Assembly (NCBI RefSeq): GCF_001679045.1
Contig: NZ_LYCK01000011.1
Location: forward strand, 1 to 64,000
From: Haemophilus haemolyticus
GTDB taxonomy: Bacteria; Pseudomonadota; Gammaproteobacteria; Enterobacterales; Pasteurellaceae
DNA: 64,000 bases
Reading direction: 5' to 3'
The notes under the pieces: model-generated
What the model was told of the DNA's origin: nothing
Database searches by the model: none
What the model saw: only the letters and a program-made list of their open reading frames with translations
Part shown: positions 16,982 through 27,354 of the stretch, piece by piece
Layout of the letters: each line of letters starts with the position of its first letter
How positions within the stretch are numbered: the first letter of the stretch is position 1
Position numbers and translations under genes: made by a program

Positions 16982-18970
16982 ATGAAAAAAACCTTACTTT
17001 GCACCGCCATTGGTTTGGCGTGTTTACCTGCCTATGCAGATAATGTTTTCACTCTTGGTCAAATTGAAGTAATTGGTGAAAATAGCACCGACCTAAGTAC
17101 CAGCAGAATCGAGCAATCTGATTTACAAAGAAACAATCAAATTCGTGTTTCGGATGTTGCAAAATCCACTCCAGGTATTTTTTTAGAACGTAGTGGCGGG
17201 CGTAACGAACACAATTTACTCGTGCGTGGTTTTAATGCGCGACGAGTACCAGTCTTTATTGATGGTATCCCGGTTTATGTTCCCTATGATGGCAATATGG
17301 ATATTGGTCGTTTTACAACTTTTGATTTATCTCGTATTGATATTTCCAAAGGCGCAAGCTCCGTATTATATGGTGCCAATACCTTAGGTGGTGCAGTAAA
17401 CCTTATCACTCAAAAACCAACAAAAGAATTAGAAGGCACTATTGGCTATGGCTTTTCCCATGGTAAAAGTGGCAATACGGGAACAAACCAAACTTATTTT
17501 AACTTAGGCACTAAACAAGAATTGTTCTACGCACAATTAAGTGGCTCATTCCTCGAAAAACAAGGTGCTCAACTCTCTCGTCATTATCAACAAATCAATC
17601 CAAAAGGCGATGACGGCGGCAGAGCTGAAAACTCTATTCAACGAGATAAAAAACTAAGCCTAAAAATGGCATTTACACCAAACAAATCTGATGAATATGC
17701 CTTAGTACTTTCTACGCAAAAAGGGAATAAGCAGTCACCACTTTATTCAGGTAAAGATGGTTCTGGAAGATACTGGCGTTGGCCGATATGGGATAAAGAT
17801 AGTATGTATTTTCTATCCCATACTGAATTTGATGCACACAATCTCTACTTGAATACAAAAGTCTTCTACGATTCATTCAAAAATGATTTGCGCTCTTTTG
17901 ATGATGAAACATTCACCAAACAGACTAAAAAATATGCTTTCAATAGTTTTTACCGAGACTATTCCTATGGCGCGGGTTTTGACTTAGGCGGTAATTTAAC
18001 GACAAAAGATAACTTAAAATTTTCTGCCATTGTGAAATATGATGTTCACCGTGCGCATAACAACAATGATCCGATTGAAGTTGATAAAGACCGCACTTAT
18101 AGTTTTGGCTTAGAAAATGCTTATGCTTTTACTGATCAAACAAAATTGGTCACAGGCGTAAGCTACGACTATCGCCAATCTAATCGTGCAGAACAGTATG
18201 AAAAAAAATGTAAAAAAACGGGCAAAAATAACGCAATTTGTCCTTTTGATATGGACAATAAACAGGCGCTTAATTATCAAGTTAAACTCACGCATAACTT
18301 TGATAAAAATGACGAGTTTTCACTTAGCTTCGCGAAAAAAACTCGCTTTGCTACAATGAAAGAACGTTACTCTCGTCGCTTTGGCAAAACAGAACCAAAC
18401 CCATTTTTGAAACCTGAAACAGCTTACCATTATGAAGCCAGTTATATGCGTACTTTCGGTGATTGGTTAAGATTAGATGGTGCATTGTTCTATTCTGAAG
18501 TGAAAGATGCGATTGATACAGTGGCAATTACAAATAGTGTCAGTCAAGAGCAAAATGTTGGTAAAGAAATCTTTAGAGGTACTGAACTTGCCGCGTCCAT
18601 TTTTGCTACTGATAATTTAACTCTTGGTGCAAACTACACCTACACTCAAGCAAAAAATAAAACAAAAAATATTATCGTCACAGATATTCCAAAACATAAA
18701 TTCTTTGCTTATGTAGATTGGAGAATTGTACCAAGTGTTGCGCTTTATATCAGTCAAGAAGCGGAACACGGTCGCTATTATTTAGATGATGCTAAAACTG
18801 TAAAACTTTCAGGTTTTGGTAACACAAATGCTAAAGTGATTTATAACGTCACCAAACAACTTAGCTTAGAAGCGGGTGTGTCAAATATCTTTGATAAAAA
18901 CTACTACTATCAAGCCGGTTATCCAGAAGAAGGCCGTCTATTCTTCTCAAATATGCGCTATCAATTCTAA
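16982..18970 (+). CDS. TonB-dependent outer-membrane receptor
   Basis: A 662-residue receptor with a 20-residue signal peptide (LPAYA-DN). A TonB-box-like IEVIGEN lies just after it, followed by a plug domain (about 35-150, with LLVRGFN, IDISKGASSVLYGANTLGGAVNLIT). The beta-barrel ends in the aromatic C-terminus NMRYQF. It imports a ligand across the outer membrane using TonB-ExbBD energy. It is co-transcribed with the small membrane protein and divergent from the matching ABC importer. The ligand is unknown; the shared ModE-like operator suggests a molybdenum- or tungsten-related substrate. The gene is intact, with no repeat tract for phase variation. Confidence 0.94.
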   Translation: MKKTLLCTAIGLACLPAYADNVFTLGQIEVIGENSTDLSTSRIEQSDLQRNNQIRVSDVAKSTPGIFLERSGGRNEHNLLVRGFNARRVPVFIDGIPVYVPYDGNMDIGRFTTFDLSRIDISKGASSVLYGANTLGGAVNLITQKPTKELEGTIGYGFSHGKSGNTGTNQTYFNLGTKQELFYAQLSGSFLEKQGAQLSRHYQQINPKGDDGGRAENSIQRDKKLSLKMAFTPNKSDEYALVLSTQKGNKQSPLYSGKDGSGRYWRWPIWDKDSMYFLSHTEFDAHNLYLNTKVFYDSFKNDLRSFDDETFTKQTKKYAFNSFYRDYSYGAGFDLGGNLTTKDNLKFSAIVKYDVHRAHNNNDPIEVDKDRTYSFGLENAYAFTDQTKLVTGVSYDYRQSNRAEQYEKKCKKTGKNNAICPFDMDNKQALNYQVKLTHNFDKNDEFSLSFAKKTRFATMKERYSRRFGKTEPNPFLKPETAYHYEASYMRTFGDWLRLDGALFYSEVKDAIDTVAITNSVSQEQNVGKEIFRGTELAASIFATDNLTLGANYTYTQAKNKTKNIIVTDIPKHKFFAYVDWRIVPSVALYISQEAEHGRYYLDDAKTVKLSGFGNTNAKVIYNVTKQLSLEAGVSNIFDKNYYYQAGYPEEGRLFFSNMRYQF

Positions 18971-18985
18971 GAAAAGTGCGATAGA

Positions 18986-19016
18986 AAACCCCGAAGTGTT
19001 TCGGGGTTTATTTTTG
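18986..19016 (+). terminator. Terminator after the TonB receptor gene
   Basis: Stem AAACCCCGAA (18986-18995) / TTCGGGGTTT (19000-19009) with loop GTGT, then TATTTTT. Confidence 0.92.
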
Positions 19017-19088
19017 CCGAAAAAATCTTGCCCCGCTATTAAAACTCCCCTATTATTCACCGCACTTTTTTCTCATTTAGGAACAAAA

Positions 19089-20852
19089 ATGACAGAACAA
19101 ACGTTTATCCCTGGCAAAGATGCCGCATTGGAAGATAGTATTGCAAAATTTCAGCAAAAATTGACCTCACTTGGTTTTAATATTGAAGAGGCATCTTGGT
19201 TGAATCCAGTGCCAAATGTGTGGTCTGTGCATATTCGCGATAAAGACTGCCCGCAGTGTTTTTCCAATGGTAAGGGAGCAAGTAAAAAAGCAGCGTTAGC
19301 CTCTGCCCTTGGCGAATACTTTGAGCGTCTTTCCACTAATTATTTCTTTGCCGATTTCTATTTAGGACAAGAAATTGCAAACGGCGATTTTGTACATTAT
19401 CCCAATGAAAAATGGTTCCCGATTGAAGATGATGCTTTACTGCCTAATGGCATTTTAGATGATTATTTATTGGATTATTTTGATCCTAATGCCGAGCTGA
19501 CGCCTGAATTATTGGTAGATTTACAATCTGGCAATTATGATCGCGGGATCGTGGCGATGCCTTATATTCGTCAATCGGACAAACAAACCGTTTACATTCC
19601 ACAAAGTATTATTGCCAACCTTTATGTCTCAAATGGCATGTCTGCAGGCAATACGAAATTTGAAGCTCGCGTGCAAGGCTTGTCAGAGGTATTTGAGCGT
19701 TATGTGAAAAACAAAATTATCGCTGAAGCGATCAGTCTGCCAGAAATTCCAAAATCTGTGATGGATCGCTATCCTTCTATTCAGGCTTCCATTGCAAAAT
19801 TAGAGGAAGAAGGTTTCCCAATTTATGCGTTTGATGCTTCACTTGGCGGAAAATACCCTGTTATTTGCGTTGTATTATTAAATCCGAATAACGGCACGTG
19901 CTTTGCCTCTTTTGGTGCACATCCAAATTTCCAAGTGGCATTAGAACGTACGGTGACGGAGCTTTTACAAGGTCGTAGTTTGAAAGATTTGGATGTTTTC
20001 TCTCCGCCATCTTTCAATAACGATGATGTGGCAGAACACGCTAATTTAGAAACCCACTTTATTGATTCAAGCGGTTTAATTTCTTGGGATTTATTCAAAG
20101 AAACGCCTGATTATGAATTTGCTGATTGGGATTTCAGTGGTACAACGCAGGAAGAATACAATAATTTAATGGCGATTTTCCGTGCGGATGAAAAAGAAGT
20201 TTATTTAATGGATTACAACCATTTGGATGTCTATGCGTGCCGTATTATTGTGCCAGGAATGTCTGATATTTATCCTGCAGACGATTTAATTTACGCTAAC
20301 AACAATATGGGAATGGATTGGCGCGAAATTTTACTCGATTTACCAAACTGGCATCACGATGCGGAAACCTATCAAGAATTATTAGATGAATTAGACGGAC
20401 AAGATATTGATGATGCGACTCGCGTGCGTGAATTTATCGGTATCGTTGCACCGAAAAATAGCGGCTGGACAACCTTACGCGTTGGTGAATTAAAATCTAT
20501 GCTCCACCTGGCATTAGGCGAATTAGAACAGGCATTAGATTGGGCAAACTGGACGCTGAATATGAATAGTTCTGTATTTACTGTAGAACGTGTGAATTAT
20601 TACCGCGCATTAATTTCCATCATTGAATTACATTTAGATCAAAATCGCGCCCCAGCACAATATCGTGCAGTGTTTGAGAAAATGTATGGCAAAGATGCAG
20701 TTCAACAAGCTTGGGCAGCTGTCTCTGAAGGCGGTAATCCATTCTACAATCTTCCTGCAAGTGATGAAAATTTGGAAAACTTTAAGGAACATCAGGCGTT
20801 GCTGGGGGCGTATGGGAAGTTGCAGAAAGCTAAAAGAGCACATCAAAAATAA
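19089..20852 (+). CDS. ycaO: YcaO family protein (RimO-associated methylthiolation accessory factor)
   Basis: A 587-residue homologue of E. coli YcaO (586), nearly colinear with it from FIPGKDAALEDSIA onward. The YcaO ATP-binding domain occupies about 60-390 (GASKKAALASALGEYFERLS, EARVQGLSEVFERYVKN). A C-terminal TPR-like region follows. E. coli YcaO potentiates RimO methylthiolation of ribosomal protein S12; it is not a peptide cyclodehydratase in a toxin cluster here, since no precursor peptide or partner is adjacent. The ATG at 19089 follows AGGAACAAAA; the open frame extends back into the receptor gene and is not real there. Confidence 0.94.
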   Translation: MTEQTFIPGKDAALEDSIAKFQQKLTSLGFNIEEASWLNPVPNVWSVHIRDKDCPQCFSNGKGASKKAALASALGEYFERLSTNYFFADFYLGQEIANGDFVHYPNEKWFPIEDDALLPNGILDDYLLDYFDPNAELTPELLVDLQSGNYDRGIVAMPYIRQSDKQTVYIPQSIIANLYVSNGMSAGNTKFEARVQGLSEVFERYVKNKIIAEAISLPEIPKSVMDRYPSIQASIAKLEEEGFPIYAFDASLGGKYPVICVVLLNPNNGTCFASFGAHPNFQVALERTVTELLQGRSLKDLDVFSPPSFNNDDVAEHANLETHFIDSSGLISWDLFKETPDYEFADWDFSGTTQEEYNNLMAIFRADEKEVYLMDYNHLDVYACRIIVPGMSDIYPADDLIYANNNMGMDWREILLDLPNWHHDAETYQELLDELDGQDIDDATRVREFIGIVAPKNSGWTTLRVGELKSMLHLALGELEQALDWANWTLNMNSSVFTVERVNYYRALISIIELHLDQNRAPAQYRAVFEKMYGKDAVQQAWAAVSEGGNPFYNLPASDENLENFKEHQALLGAYGKLQKAKRAHQK

Positions 20853-20891
20853 ATGAGGCTTATTTCGTACTTTCAATTCTTGAAAGTATGC

Positions 20892-21336
20892 CCTACTTTT
20901 CTTTGCTTCGCCAAAGAAAAGTAGGCAAAAGAAAAGCGCCCCTGCTTTTCCTTATTTCCTTTGTTTCATACAATTTGCTTAACGAAAATTTTCTGAACTC
21001 GTCGTAAACGACTCAAACAGACTAAAATTTCCTACAAATTCTATGAAACAAAGGCGGAAAAGAAGGGAACTCATTTAATTCTACCTACAAATAAAACGAC
21101 CTATAAAAATCGCCCTAAAACCAACCGCACTTTTTAAATGATCCTCCGATAACTCAGGTCCCATATAAATCGCCTTTGCGACTTTCAATTTTTAGGCAAT
21201 TTTCGTCTGTTTGAGCAACGCAGTTGCGAGTTCAGAAAATTGCCGTAAAGAAAATTGAAATAAAGCAAAGATCAGCGATTTAACTGGGGGTACTTTTCTT
21301 TGCTTACTTTCTTTTGTACAAGCAAAAGAAAGTAAG
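20892..21336. repeat. Intergenic nested inverted-repeat element between ycaO and gyrA
   Basis: A non-coding stretch of about 570 bases with ordered dyads. A 14-base perfect stem (20892-20905 / 20912-20925) lies at one end and another (21303-21316 / 21323-21336) at the other; both are built on CTTTCTTTTG/CTACTTTTCTTTG-like sequence. Inside, 20957-20976 pairs with 21035-21054 (19 of 20), and 20984-21028 is an inverted near-copy of 21198-21242. One uptake sequence is at 21124. This looks like a miniature mobile or dyad element rather than a decayed gene; I see no open frame. Confidence 0.6.
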
Positions 21337-21377
21337 TCGCCATTAGGCGAAATCCTAATGTAAAAAACATACCTTTA

Positions 21378-21386
21378 TGCTATAAT
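21378..21386 (+). promoter_or_regulatory. Extended -10 promoter of gyrA
   Basis: TGC-TATAAT is a perfect -10 with a TGn extension, 33 bases before the gyrA ATG. No convincing -35 is present. Confidence 0.6.
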
Positions 21387-21419
21387 CCGCCACAATTTTT
21401 GATCAAAAAAGGAATACCA

Positions 21420-24062
21420 ATGACGGATTCAATCCAATCATCTATCACCCCTGTCAATATCGAAGAAGAACTCAAATCTTCCTACCTTGACTACGCGATG
21501 TCGGTTATCGTTGGGCGTGCATTACCTGACGTTCGAGATGGTTTAAAACCTGTTCACCGCCGCGTGTTGTTCTCAATGGATCGTGAAGGCAATACCGCCA
21601 ATAAAAAATACGTAAAATCAGCTCGTGTTGTGGGTGATGTAATCGGTAAATATCACCCGCATGGTGACTCAGCCGTGTACGATACAATCGTTCGTATGGC
21701 GCAACCATTCTCACTTCGCTATATGTTGGTTGATGGGCAAGGTAACTTCGGTTCAATTGATGGTGATGCGCCAGCTGCAATGCGTTATACCGAAGTGCGT
21801 ATGCAAAAAATTACGCAAGCATTGCTCACGGATTTGGATAAAGAAACCGTCAATTTCTCGCCAAACTATGATGGCGAATTAATGATTCCAGATGTATTGC
21901 CGACTCGTATTCCAGCACTTTTAGCAAATGGTTCTTCTGGTATTGCGGTGGGGATGGCAACTAACATTCCCCCTCACAACTTAAATGAAGTATTAAATGG
22001 TTGTTTGGCTTATATCGACAACAATGAAATTACCATTGATGAATTAATGCAACATATTCCGGGACCAGACTTCCCAACGGCTGCGTTAATTAATGGTCGT
22101 AAAGGGATTGAAGAAGCCTATCGCACTGGTCGTGGCAAAGTGTATGTTCGTGCTCGCGCAACGGTAGAAACCAACGAAAAAGGACGCGAGCAAATTATCG
22201 TGTCTGAATTGCCATACCAAGTAAATAAAGCAAAATTAGTCGAGAAAATCGCTGAATTAATTCGCGAGAAAAAAATCGAAGGCATCAGCAATATTACTGA
22301 CCTTTCAAACAAAGAAGGGATCCGTATTGAAATTGATATTAAACGTGATGCAGTAGGGGAAGTGGTATTAAATCATCTTTACTCCCTCACTCAAATGCAA
22401 GTGACCTTTGGTATCAATATGGTGGCATTGGATCACGGTCAGCCACGTTTATTTAATCTTAAAGAAATCATTGAATCGTTCGTTTTACACCGCCGTGAAG
22501 TGGTGACACGTCGTTCTATCTTTGAGCTTCGCAAAGCGCGTGAACGTACGCACATTTTGGAAGGTTTAGCGGTTGCTCGTTCTAATATCGATGAAATGAT
22601 TGCGATCATTCGCAATTCTAAAAACCGTGAAGAGGCCGCAATAGCAATCAGCTCACGTTCTTGGACGTTACATAGCGATATTATTAATCTTCTTGATGTT
22701 TCTGCTCGTCCTGATGATTTAGAAGAAAATCTAGGTATTCAAGGTGAACAATATTACTTATCGCCAGCGCAAGTAAACGCAATTCTAGAACTTCGCTTAC
22801 ATCGTTTAACGGGCATTGCCTTTGAAGAAGTTGTAAAAGAATATGAGGAATTATTAGTTAAAATTGCGGATCTTCTCCATATTTTAAGTAGCGCAGAACG
22901 CTTAATGGAAGTGATTCGTGAAGAATTGGAAGAAGTGAAAGCACAATTCGGTGATGATCGTTTAACTGAAATTACTGCAGCCTCTGGCGATATTGATTTA
23001 GAAGATTTAATCGCACAAGAAGACGTGGTGGTGACGCTTTCTCATGAAGGTTATGTGAAATACCAACCATTGACTGACTATGAAGCACAACGCCGTGGCG
23101 GTAAAGGCAAATCTGCAACGAAGATGAAAGAAGAAGATTTCATCGAAAAATTACTGGTGGCAAACACTCACGATACGATCCTATGCTTCTCTAGCCGTGG
23201 CCGTTTATATTGGTTGAAAGTATATCAACTTCCGCAAGCAAGCCGTGGCGCACGCGGTCGTCCAATTGTGAATATTCTTCCGTTACAAGAAAACGAACGT
23301 ATTACTGCAATCTTGCCAGTTTCTGCTTACGAAGAAGATAAATTCGTAGTTATGGCAACTGCTGGCGGTATTGTGAAGAAAATCGCCTTAACCGAATTTA
23401 GCCGTCCACGTTCAAACGGTATCATCGCATTGAATTTACGTGATGAAGACGAATTAATCGGCGTGGATATTACTGATGGTAGCAATGAAATTATGTTGTT
23501 CTCATCACAAGGTCGCGTGGTACGTTTTGCAGAAAATGCCGTGCGCGCAATGGGGCGTTTAGCAACAGGGGTTCGCGGTATTAAACTCGCTTTAACAAAC
23601 GATATTTCTGACGATGAAAGTGCGGTAGAAATTGAAGATATTACTGATGACAACGCTGAAGCATCATTAGACTTAAATATCGATAAAGTGGTTTCTCTTG
23701 TTGTGCCAAAAGGTGAAGGTGCAATTTTAACCGCAACGCAAAACGGCTACGGAAAACGTACACAATTAAGTGAATACCCAACTAAATCACGTAATACAAA
23801 AGGTGTGATTTCGATTAAAGTGAGTGAACGCAATGGTAAAGTCGTTGCCGCAACTCAAGTAGAAGAAACAGACCAAATTATGTTGATCACTGATGCAGGA
23901 ACCCTTGTTCGCACACGCGTAAGCGAAGTGAGTATTGTAGGTCGTAACACGCAAGGTGTTCGTTTAATTCGTACCGCAGATGATGAACATGTTGTAAGTT
24001 TAGAACGTGTTTGTGATGCAGATGAAGATGATTCTTTGGAAGAAAGCAGTTCTGAAGAATAA
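21420..24062 (+). CDS. gyrA: DNA gyrase subunit A
   Basis: 880 residues; with GyrB it introduces negative supercoils. The catalytic tyrosine is Y123 (AAMRYTE), and the C-terminal beta-pinwheel includes the GyrA-box region RRGGKGK. The quinolone-resistance region reads [10 protein letters not shown] with S84 and D88, the sensitive wild-type state. The ATG at 21420 follows AAAGGAATACC; an in-frame start 21 bases earlier overlaps the promoter-proximal leader and lacks a ribosome site. The acidic tail is shorter than in E. coli. It ends at a terminator made of two uptake sequences. Confidence 0.98.
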   Translation: MTDSIQSSITPVNIEEELKSSYLDYAMSVIVGRALPDVRDGLKPVHRRVLFSMDREGNTANKKYVKSARVVGDVIGKYHPHGDSAVYDTIVRMAQPFSLRYMLVDGQGNFGSIDGDAPAAMRYTEVRMQKITQALLTDLDKETVNFSPNYDGELMIPDVLPTRIPALLANGSSGIAVGMATNIPPHNLNEVLNGCLAYIDNNEITIDELMQHIPGPDFPTAALINGRKGIEEAYRTGRGKVYVRARATVETNEKGREQIIVSELPYQVNKAKLVEKIAELIREKKIEGISNITDLSNKEGIRIEIDIKRDAVGEVVLNHLYSLTQMQVTFGINMVALDHGQPRLFNLKEIIESFVLHRREVVTRRSIFELRKARERTHILEGLAVARSNIDEMIAIIRNSKNREEAAIAISSRSWTLHSDIINLLDVSARPDDLEENLGIQGEQYYLSPAQVNAILELRLHRLTGIAFEEVVKEYEELLVKIADLLHILSSAERLMEVIREELEEVKAQFGDDRLTEITAASGDIDLEDLIAQEDVVVTLSHEGYVKYQPLTDYEAQRRGGKGKSATKMKEEDFIEKLLVANTHDTILCFSSRGRLYWLKVYQLPQASRGARGRPIVNILPLQENERITAILPVSAYEEDKFVVMATAGGIVKKIALTEFSRPRSNGIIALNLRDEDELIGVDITDGSNEIMLFSSQGRVVRFAENAVRAMGRLATGVRGIKLALTNDISDDESAVEIEDITDDNAEASLDLNIDKVVSLVVPKGEGAILTATQNGYGKRTQLSEYPTKSRNTKGVISIKVSERNGKVVAATQVEETDQIMLITDAGTLVRTRVSEVSIVGRNTQGVRLIRTADDEHVVSLERVCDADEDDSLEESSSEE

Positions 24063-24078
24063 CCTATTATAAAAGAAG

Positions 24079-24108
24079 AAGTGCGGTGAAATTTCACCGC
24101 ACTTTTTT
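24079..24108. terminator. Terminator formed by inverted uptake-sequence pair
   Basis: AAGTGCGGTGAAA (24079-24091) and TTTCACCGCACTT (24092-24104) form a perfect 26-base palindrome of two uptake signals followed by T-rich sequence. It separates convergent gyrA and metX. Confidence 0.88.
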
Positions 24109-24116
24109 ATGACTAA

Positions 24117-25193
24117 TTAATTACCCGCCAAACCATCTCTAATTCGTTTTTCAAACTGATCATAATCCACTAAAAACGCATCATGTCCATAATCTGATGG
24201 GAATTCGTAAAAATGTAGATCGACTCCACTTTGTTCTAAAAGCTGTTTAGTTTTATAAAGGTCAATCGGTTTAAAAAGTTGATCCGTTGTCACAGAAACC
24301 AACGTATAGCGCGCTTTAATGCGTGACAATGCCTCTTTAACATTTTCATACCCTATGCTTGGATCATACATATCCAACGCACGTAACAAATGTAAATAAC
24401 TATTGGCATCAAAACGTTCTAAAAATTTTTTGCCTTGATAAGAAAGGTAGGATTCAACTTGAAAGTAATCGCCCCAAAAACTGCCATCTGATTTTGTTGC
24501 TCTTCCAAAAGCTTTTGCAAGCTGTAAATCAGTGCGGTAAGTCAGCATACCTAGCATACGCGCAATAGATAACCCTTGATCCGGCGGTGTACCCTCATAG
24601 TAATCGCCACCATTAAAATTAGGGTCATTAATTACCGATTGACGCATAACATGGTTAAAACCTATTGCTTCAGCACTAAAATAAATCGATGAGCAAAGAT
24701 TTACGATATTATCCATAAAATCAGGATAATCAATCGCCCATTGATTCGCTTGCATGCCACCAAAAGATCCACCAATAATAGCTTTTAAATGGCTAATACC
24801 CAGATGATCAAGCAAGGCTTTTTGTACTTTGACAATATCTTGCACAACGATATTAGGAAATTGGCTACCATAAGGTTTACCCGTTTGCGGATTAATCGAT
24901 GAAGGCCCGGTTGTACCTTTGCAACCACCTAATACGTTCGAGCTAATAAAAAAATAACGGTCTGTATCCAATGCTAAACCTTTGCCCATAAAATTCTGCC
25001 ACCAGCCATCGCGGCCGTCATCAAAATAAGGCTCAGCATCGCCAGTCAAAGCGTGGCAAATTAATACCGCATTATTTTTTTCAGCATTGAGCGTACCGTA
25101 AGTTTGATACGCAACATTGATATGGGAAAGCTTGCCACCAAGCGTCATGGTTAAAGGCTGTGTGTCAAAAAGCACTACATTTTGCACAGACAT
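24117..25193 (-). CDS. metX: Homoserine O-acetyltransferase
   Basis: A 358-residue alpha/beta-hydrolase that acetylates L-homoserine at the first committed step of methionine synthesis. Nucleophile S143 lies in GGSFGG, with D304 (TTDQLF) and H337 (GHDAF) completing the triad. The long MetX-type sequence, with [17 protein letters not shown], argues against the unrelated MetA succinyltransferase. MetX homologues differ in acyl-donor preference, so acetyl is the likely but unproven donor. It is convergent with gyrA, and its promoter has a MetJ-like operator. Confidence 0.93.
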   Translation of the reverse strand: MSVQNVVLFDTQPLTMTLGGKLSHINVAYQTYGTLNAEKNNAVLICHALTGDAEPYFDDGRDGWWQNFMGKGLALDTDRYFFISSNVLGGCKGTTGPSSINPQTGKPYGSQFPNIVVQDIVKVQKALLDHLGISHLKAIIGGSFGGMQANQWAIDYPDFMDNIVNLCSSIYFSAEAIGFNHVMRQSVINDPNFNGGDYYEGTPPDQGLSIARMLGMLTYRTDLQLAKAFGRATKSDGSFWGDYFQVESYLSYQGKKFLERFDANSYLHLLRALDMYDPSIGYENVKEALSRIKARYTLVSVTTDQLFKPIDLYKTKQLLEQSGVDLHFYEFPSDYGHDAFLVDYDQFEKRIRDGLAGN

Positions 25194-25250
25194 TGGAAAC
25201 CTATTGTAATAATGAGAATGGCACTTAAACTATCAGTAAGTCGATTAGGT

Positions 25251-25283
25251 TGTCAAGAAATTTTAGCCGTCTAAACGGCTAAA
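25251..25283 (-). promoter_or_regulatory. metX promoter with MetJ-like operator
   Basis: TTGACA (-35) reads on the minus strand from 25251-25256. Just upstream, AGCCGTCT (25265-25272) and AAACGGCT (25273-25280) are two tandem 8-base met boxes (7/8 and 6/8 to AGACGTCT) inside a 9-base-arm palindrome. Placement suggests methionine/SAM repression of metX. Confidence 0.6.
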
Positions 25284-25350
25284 TTATCACACATCAATGC
25301 AATTCATAAAATCCATCAAATTCCCCTTGAAGTGCGGGGAATTTTTCATT

Positions 25351-26037
25351 ATGTTTACAGGCATGATAATAAAAAAATTACCATCAAAATTAACCGCACT
25401 TTTTCGTATATCGCTCTATACAATCTTTGCACTGATTATGCTTTGCTTGCTTGTCGATAAAGGCGTAAGTTTTTATGTGCGTGATAAGGTATTCACGAAT
25501 ATTGATGAACTCCCCCCTCGCGCATATGCTCTTGTTCTGGGCACATCGAAATATATTATTGGTGGAAAACCTAATGCTTATTACGAGTATCGTTTAGCTG
25601 CTGCAAAAGAATTGATCCATCATCAAAAAGTCAATTACCTTTTATTAAGTGGCGATAATCGCACGGTCCAATATAATGAACCAAGAGCGATGTTTCGTGA
25701 TTTACGAAAAATGGGCGTATCTGAAGCCTCTATGTTCCGTGATTTTGCTGGTTTCCGTACGCTAGATTCCGTTATCCGAGCAGATAAAATTTTCCAAGTA
25801 CAAGCATTTACGATTGTCAGCCAAAAATTTCATTGCGAACGCGCACTTTTAATTGCTAAAGCACATGATATTGATGCGATTTGTTTTGTAGCAAAACAAC
25901 CTGAATTACATCTATCTACTCGAATAAGAGAAGTTTTTGCACGTATAAAAGCGGTTTTGGATTTGATATTAGGCGTTGAGCCTTATTTTTTGGGAGAGCC
26001 AGAACCACTGCCCTCCCCAATAAATAAGGTCAATTGA
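25351..26037 (+). CDS. sanA: SanA/DUF218-family envelope protein
   Basis: About 228 residues with one N-terminal membrane anchor (IFALIMLCLLV) and a periplasmic DUF218-type domain beginning YALVLGTSKYI, with LLLSGDNRT and IVSQKFHCERA. E. coli SanA (239) affects envelope barrier function and vancomycin sensitivity at high temperature; the biochemical activity is unknown. The start is uncertain: I took the ATG at 25351, which has GGGGAA upstream. An ATG at 25297 has no ribosome site, and one at 25363 is also possible. It is divergent from metX and convergent with folC, 3 bases apart. Confidence 0.85.
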   Translation: MFTGMIIKKLPSKLTALFRISLYTIFALIMLCLLVDKGVSFYVRDKVFTNIDELPPRAYALVLGTSKYIIGGKPNAYYEYRLAAAKELIHHQKVNYLLLSGDNRTVQYNEPRAMFRDLRKMGVSEASMFRDFAGFRTLDSVIRADKIFQVQAFTIVSQKFHCERALLIAKAHDIDAICFVAKQPELHLSTRIREVFARIKAVLDLILGVEPYFLGEPEPLPSPINKVN

Positions 26038-26040
26038 TAT

Positions 26041-27354
26041 TTACTCTACAACCGACCAAAATTCGGCTACGGTGTGGAAAGATCCAAAGACTAAAACAAC
26101 ATCATTTTTTACCGCACTTTTGAGTGCTGTACTTACACCATCCATAACAGAATTATCAGATCTAGCTTGAACATGTGGGAAATGACTTTTCAGTTTATCA
26201 GCTAATTCATCGCCTGACTGCCCGCGATAGCCACCTAAGGTTACACAATGCCATTCATCAATAATAGGCGTTAAATGCGCAAATACCCCATTTGCATCTT
26301 TGTCTTTGAGCATCCCACATACGGCAATAATTTTGCCCTCTATGCTATGTTTAAGTGCGGTCAATTTTTCAGATAAATATTTTGCGGCATGAGGATTATG
26401 CCCCACATCAACGATGATTTTTGGCAAGGTTTCAACTGGTACGCCAAGATAATCCGCTAATTTTTCACGTCTATCTGCTTTTATTGTTTGAAAACGACCA
26501 ACCAGTTCTACCTCTTGCAGAGATTTTCGCAAAGTCTGTTCTGAAATATCGAAAGGTAAACATTGAACGGCTGCAAGAGCCGTTGCGGCATTCGCCAATG
26601 GAATCTGACAAAACGGCAAATTTTCTAACTGCACTTTTTTATTTTGCCATTGCCAATTTTCAGCATTTTGCTCAAATGACCAATCCACATCACGACGAGC
26701 AACTTGGCAATGTAATTTTTCAGCCTGATCTAACATTGTTTGCGGAACATTAGGTTCGCCAATCACGACAGGGCAATTTTCGCGGAAAATTCCTGCTTTT
26801 TCAAAAGCAATGGCCTCTCTGCTATCCCCAAGAAAATCGGTGTGATCAATATCGATGCTAGTAATCACAGCAAGATGGCTATCCACAATATTGGTCGCAT
26901 CTAAACGGCCGCCCAAACCGACTTCTAAAATCACCACATCTAATTTCGCTTGCTTAAATAAATGCAAGGCAGAAAGGGTGCTAAATTCAAAATAAGTCAG
27001 CGATTCTGTTTTGTTTTCATCAATAAAAGCAAAAGAGGCAGTATGCGCTTCATCGGGTAAATCTTGATTTTGAATGCGTACTCGCTCGTTATAACGTAGT
27101 AAATGAGGCGAAGAATACACGCCCACACGTAATCCGTGATTAAGCAGAATCGTTTCTAACAAACGGCAAGTTGTGCCTTTACCATTCGTCCCCCCCACAG
27201 TTATCACATAAGGTGCGGGATGAAGTAAATTTAATTTTTCTGCCACGGATTGAATACGATCTAAACCAAGATCAATAGGTTTAAAATGGCTTTTTTCTAA
27301 ATAAGAAAGCCACTCAGCGAGTGGCGAAGTGGCTTTTAGTTGCATATTATTCAT
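26041..27354 (-). CDS. folC: Bifunctional folylpolyglutamate / dihydrofolate synthase
   Basis: A 437-residue Mur-ligase-like enzyme. It adds glutamate to dihydropteroate and lengthens folate polyglutamate tails. The P-loop is GTNGKGT (55-61); [11 protein letters not shown] supplies the metal/Mur motif and VDVGHNPHA the C-terminal ligase motif. The start overlaps the accD stop by 8 bases, as in the accD-folC pair of enterics. A second ATG 9 bases in could also serve. It ends 3 bases from convergent sanA with no hairpin between. Confidence 0.96.
   Translation of the reverse strand: MNNMQLKATSPLAEWLSYLEKSHFKPIDLGLDRIQSVAEKLNLLHPAPYVITVGGTNGKGTTCRLLETILLNHGLRVGVYSSPHLLRYNERVRIQNQDLPDEAHTASFAFIDENKTESLTYFEFSTLSALHLFKQAKLDVVILEVGLGGRLDATNIVDSHLAVITSIDIDHTDFLGDSREAIAFEKAGIFRENCPVVIGEPNVPQTMLDQAEKLHCQVARRDVDWSFEQNAENWQWQNKKVQLENLPFCQIPLANAATALAAVQCLPFDISEQTLRKSLQEVELVGRFQTIKADRREKLADYLGVPVETLPKIIVDVGHNPHAAKYLSEKLTALKHSIEGKIIAVCGMLKDKDANGVFAHLTPIIDEWHCVTLGGYRGQSGDELADKLKSHFPHVQARSDNSVMDGVSTALKSAVKNDVVLVFGSFHTVAEFWSVVE

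Noticed and set aside
18876..19088. N-terminal extension of the YcaO frame into the TonB receptor gene
   Set aside because: It crosses the receptor's end and the terminator at 18986-19016; the ATG at 19089 has a ribosome site and matches the family N-terminus.
20634..20876. Minus-strand open frame at the end of ycaO
   Set aside because: Antisense to the conserved C-terminus of YcaO, with no ribosome site or recognisable protein.
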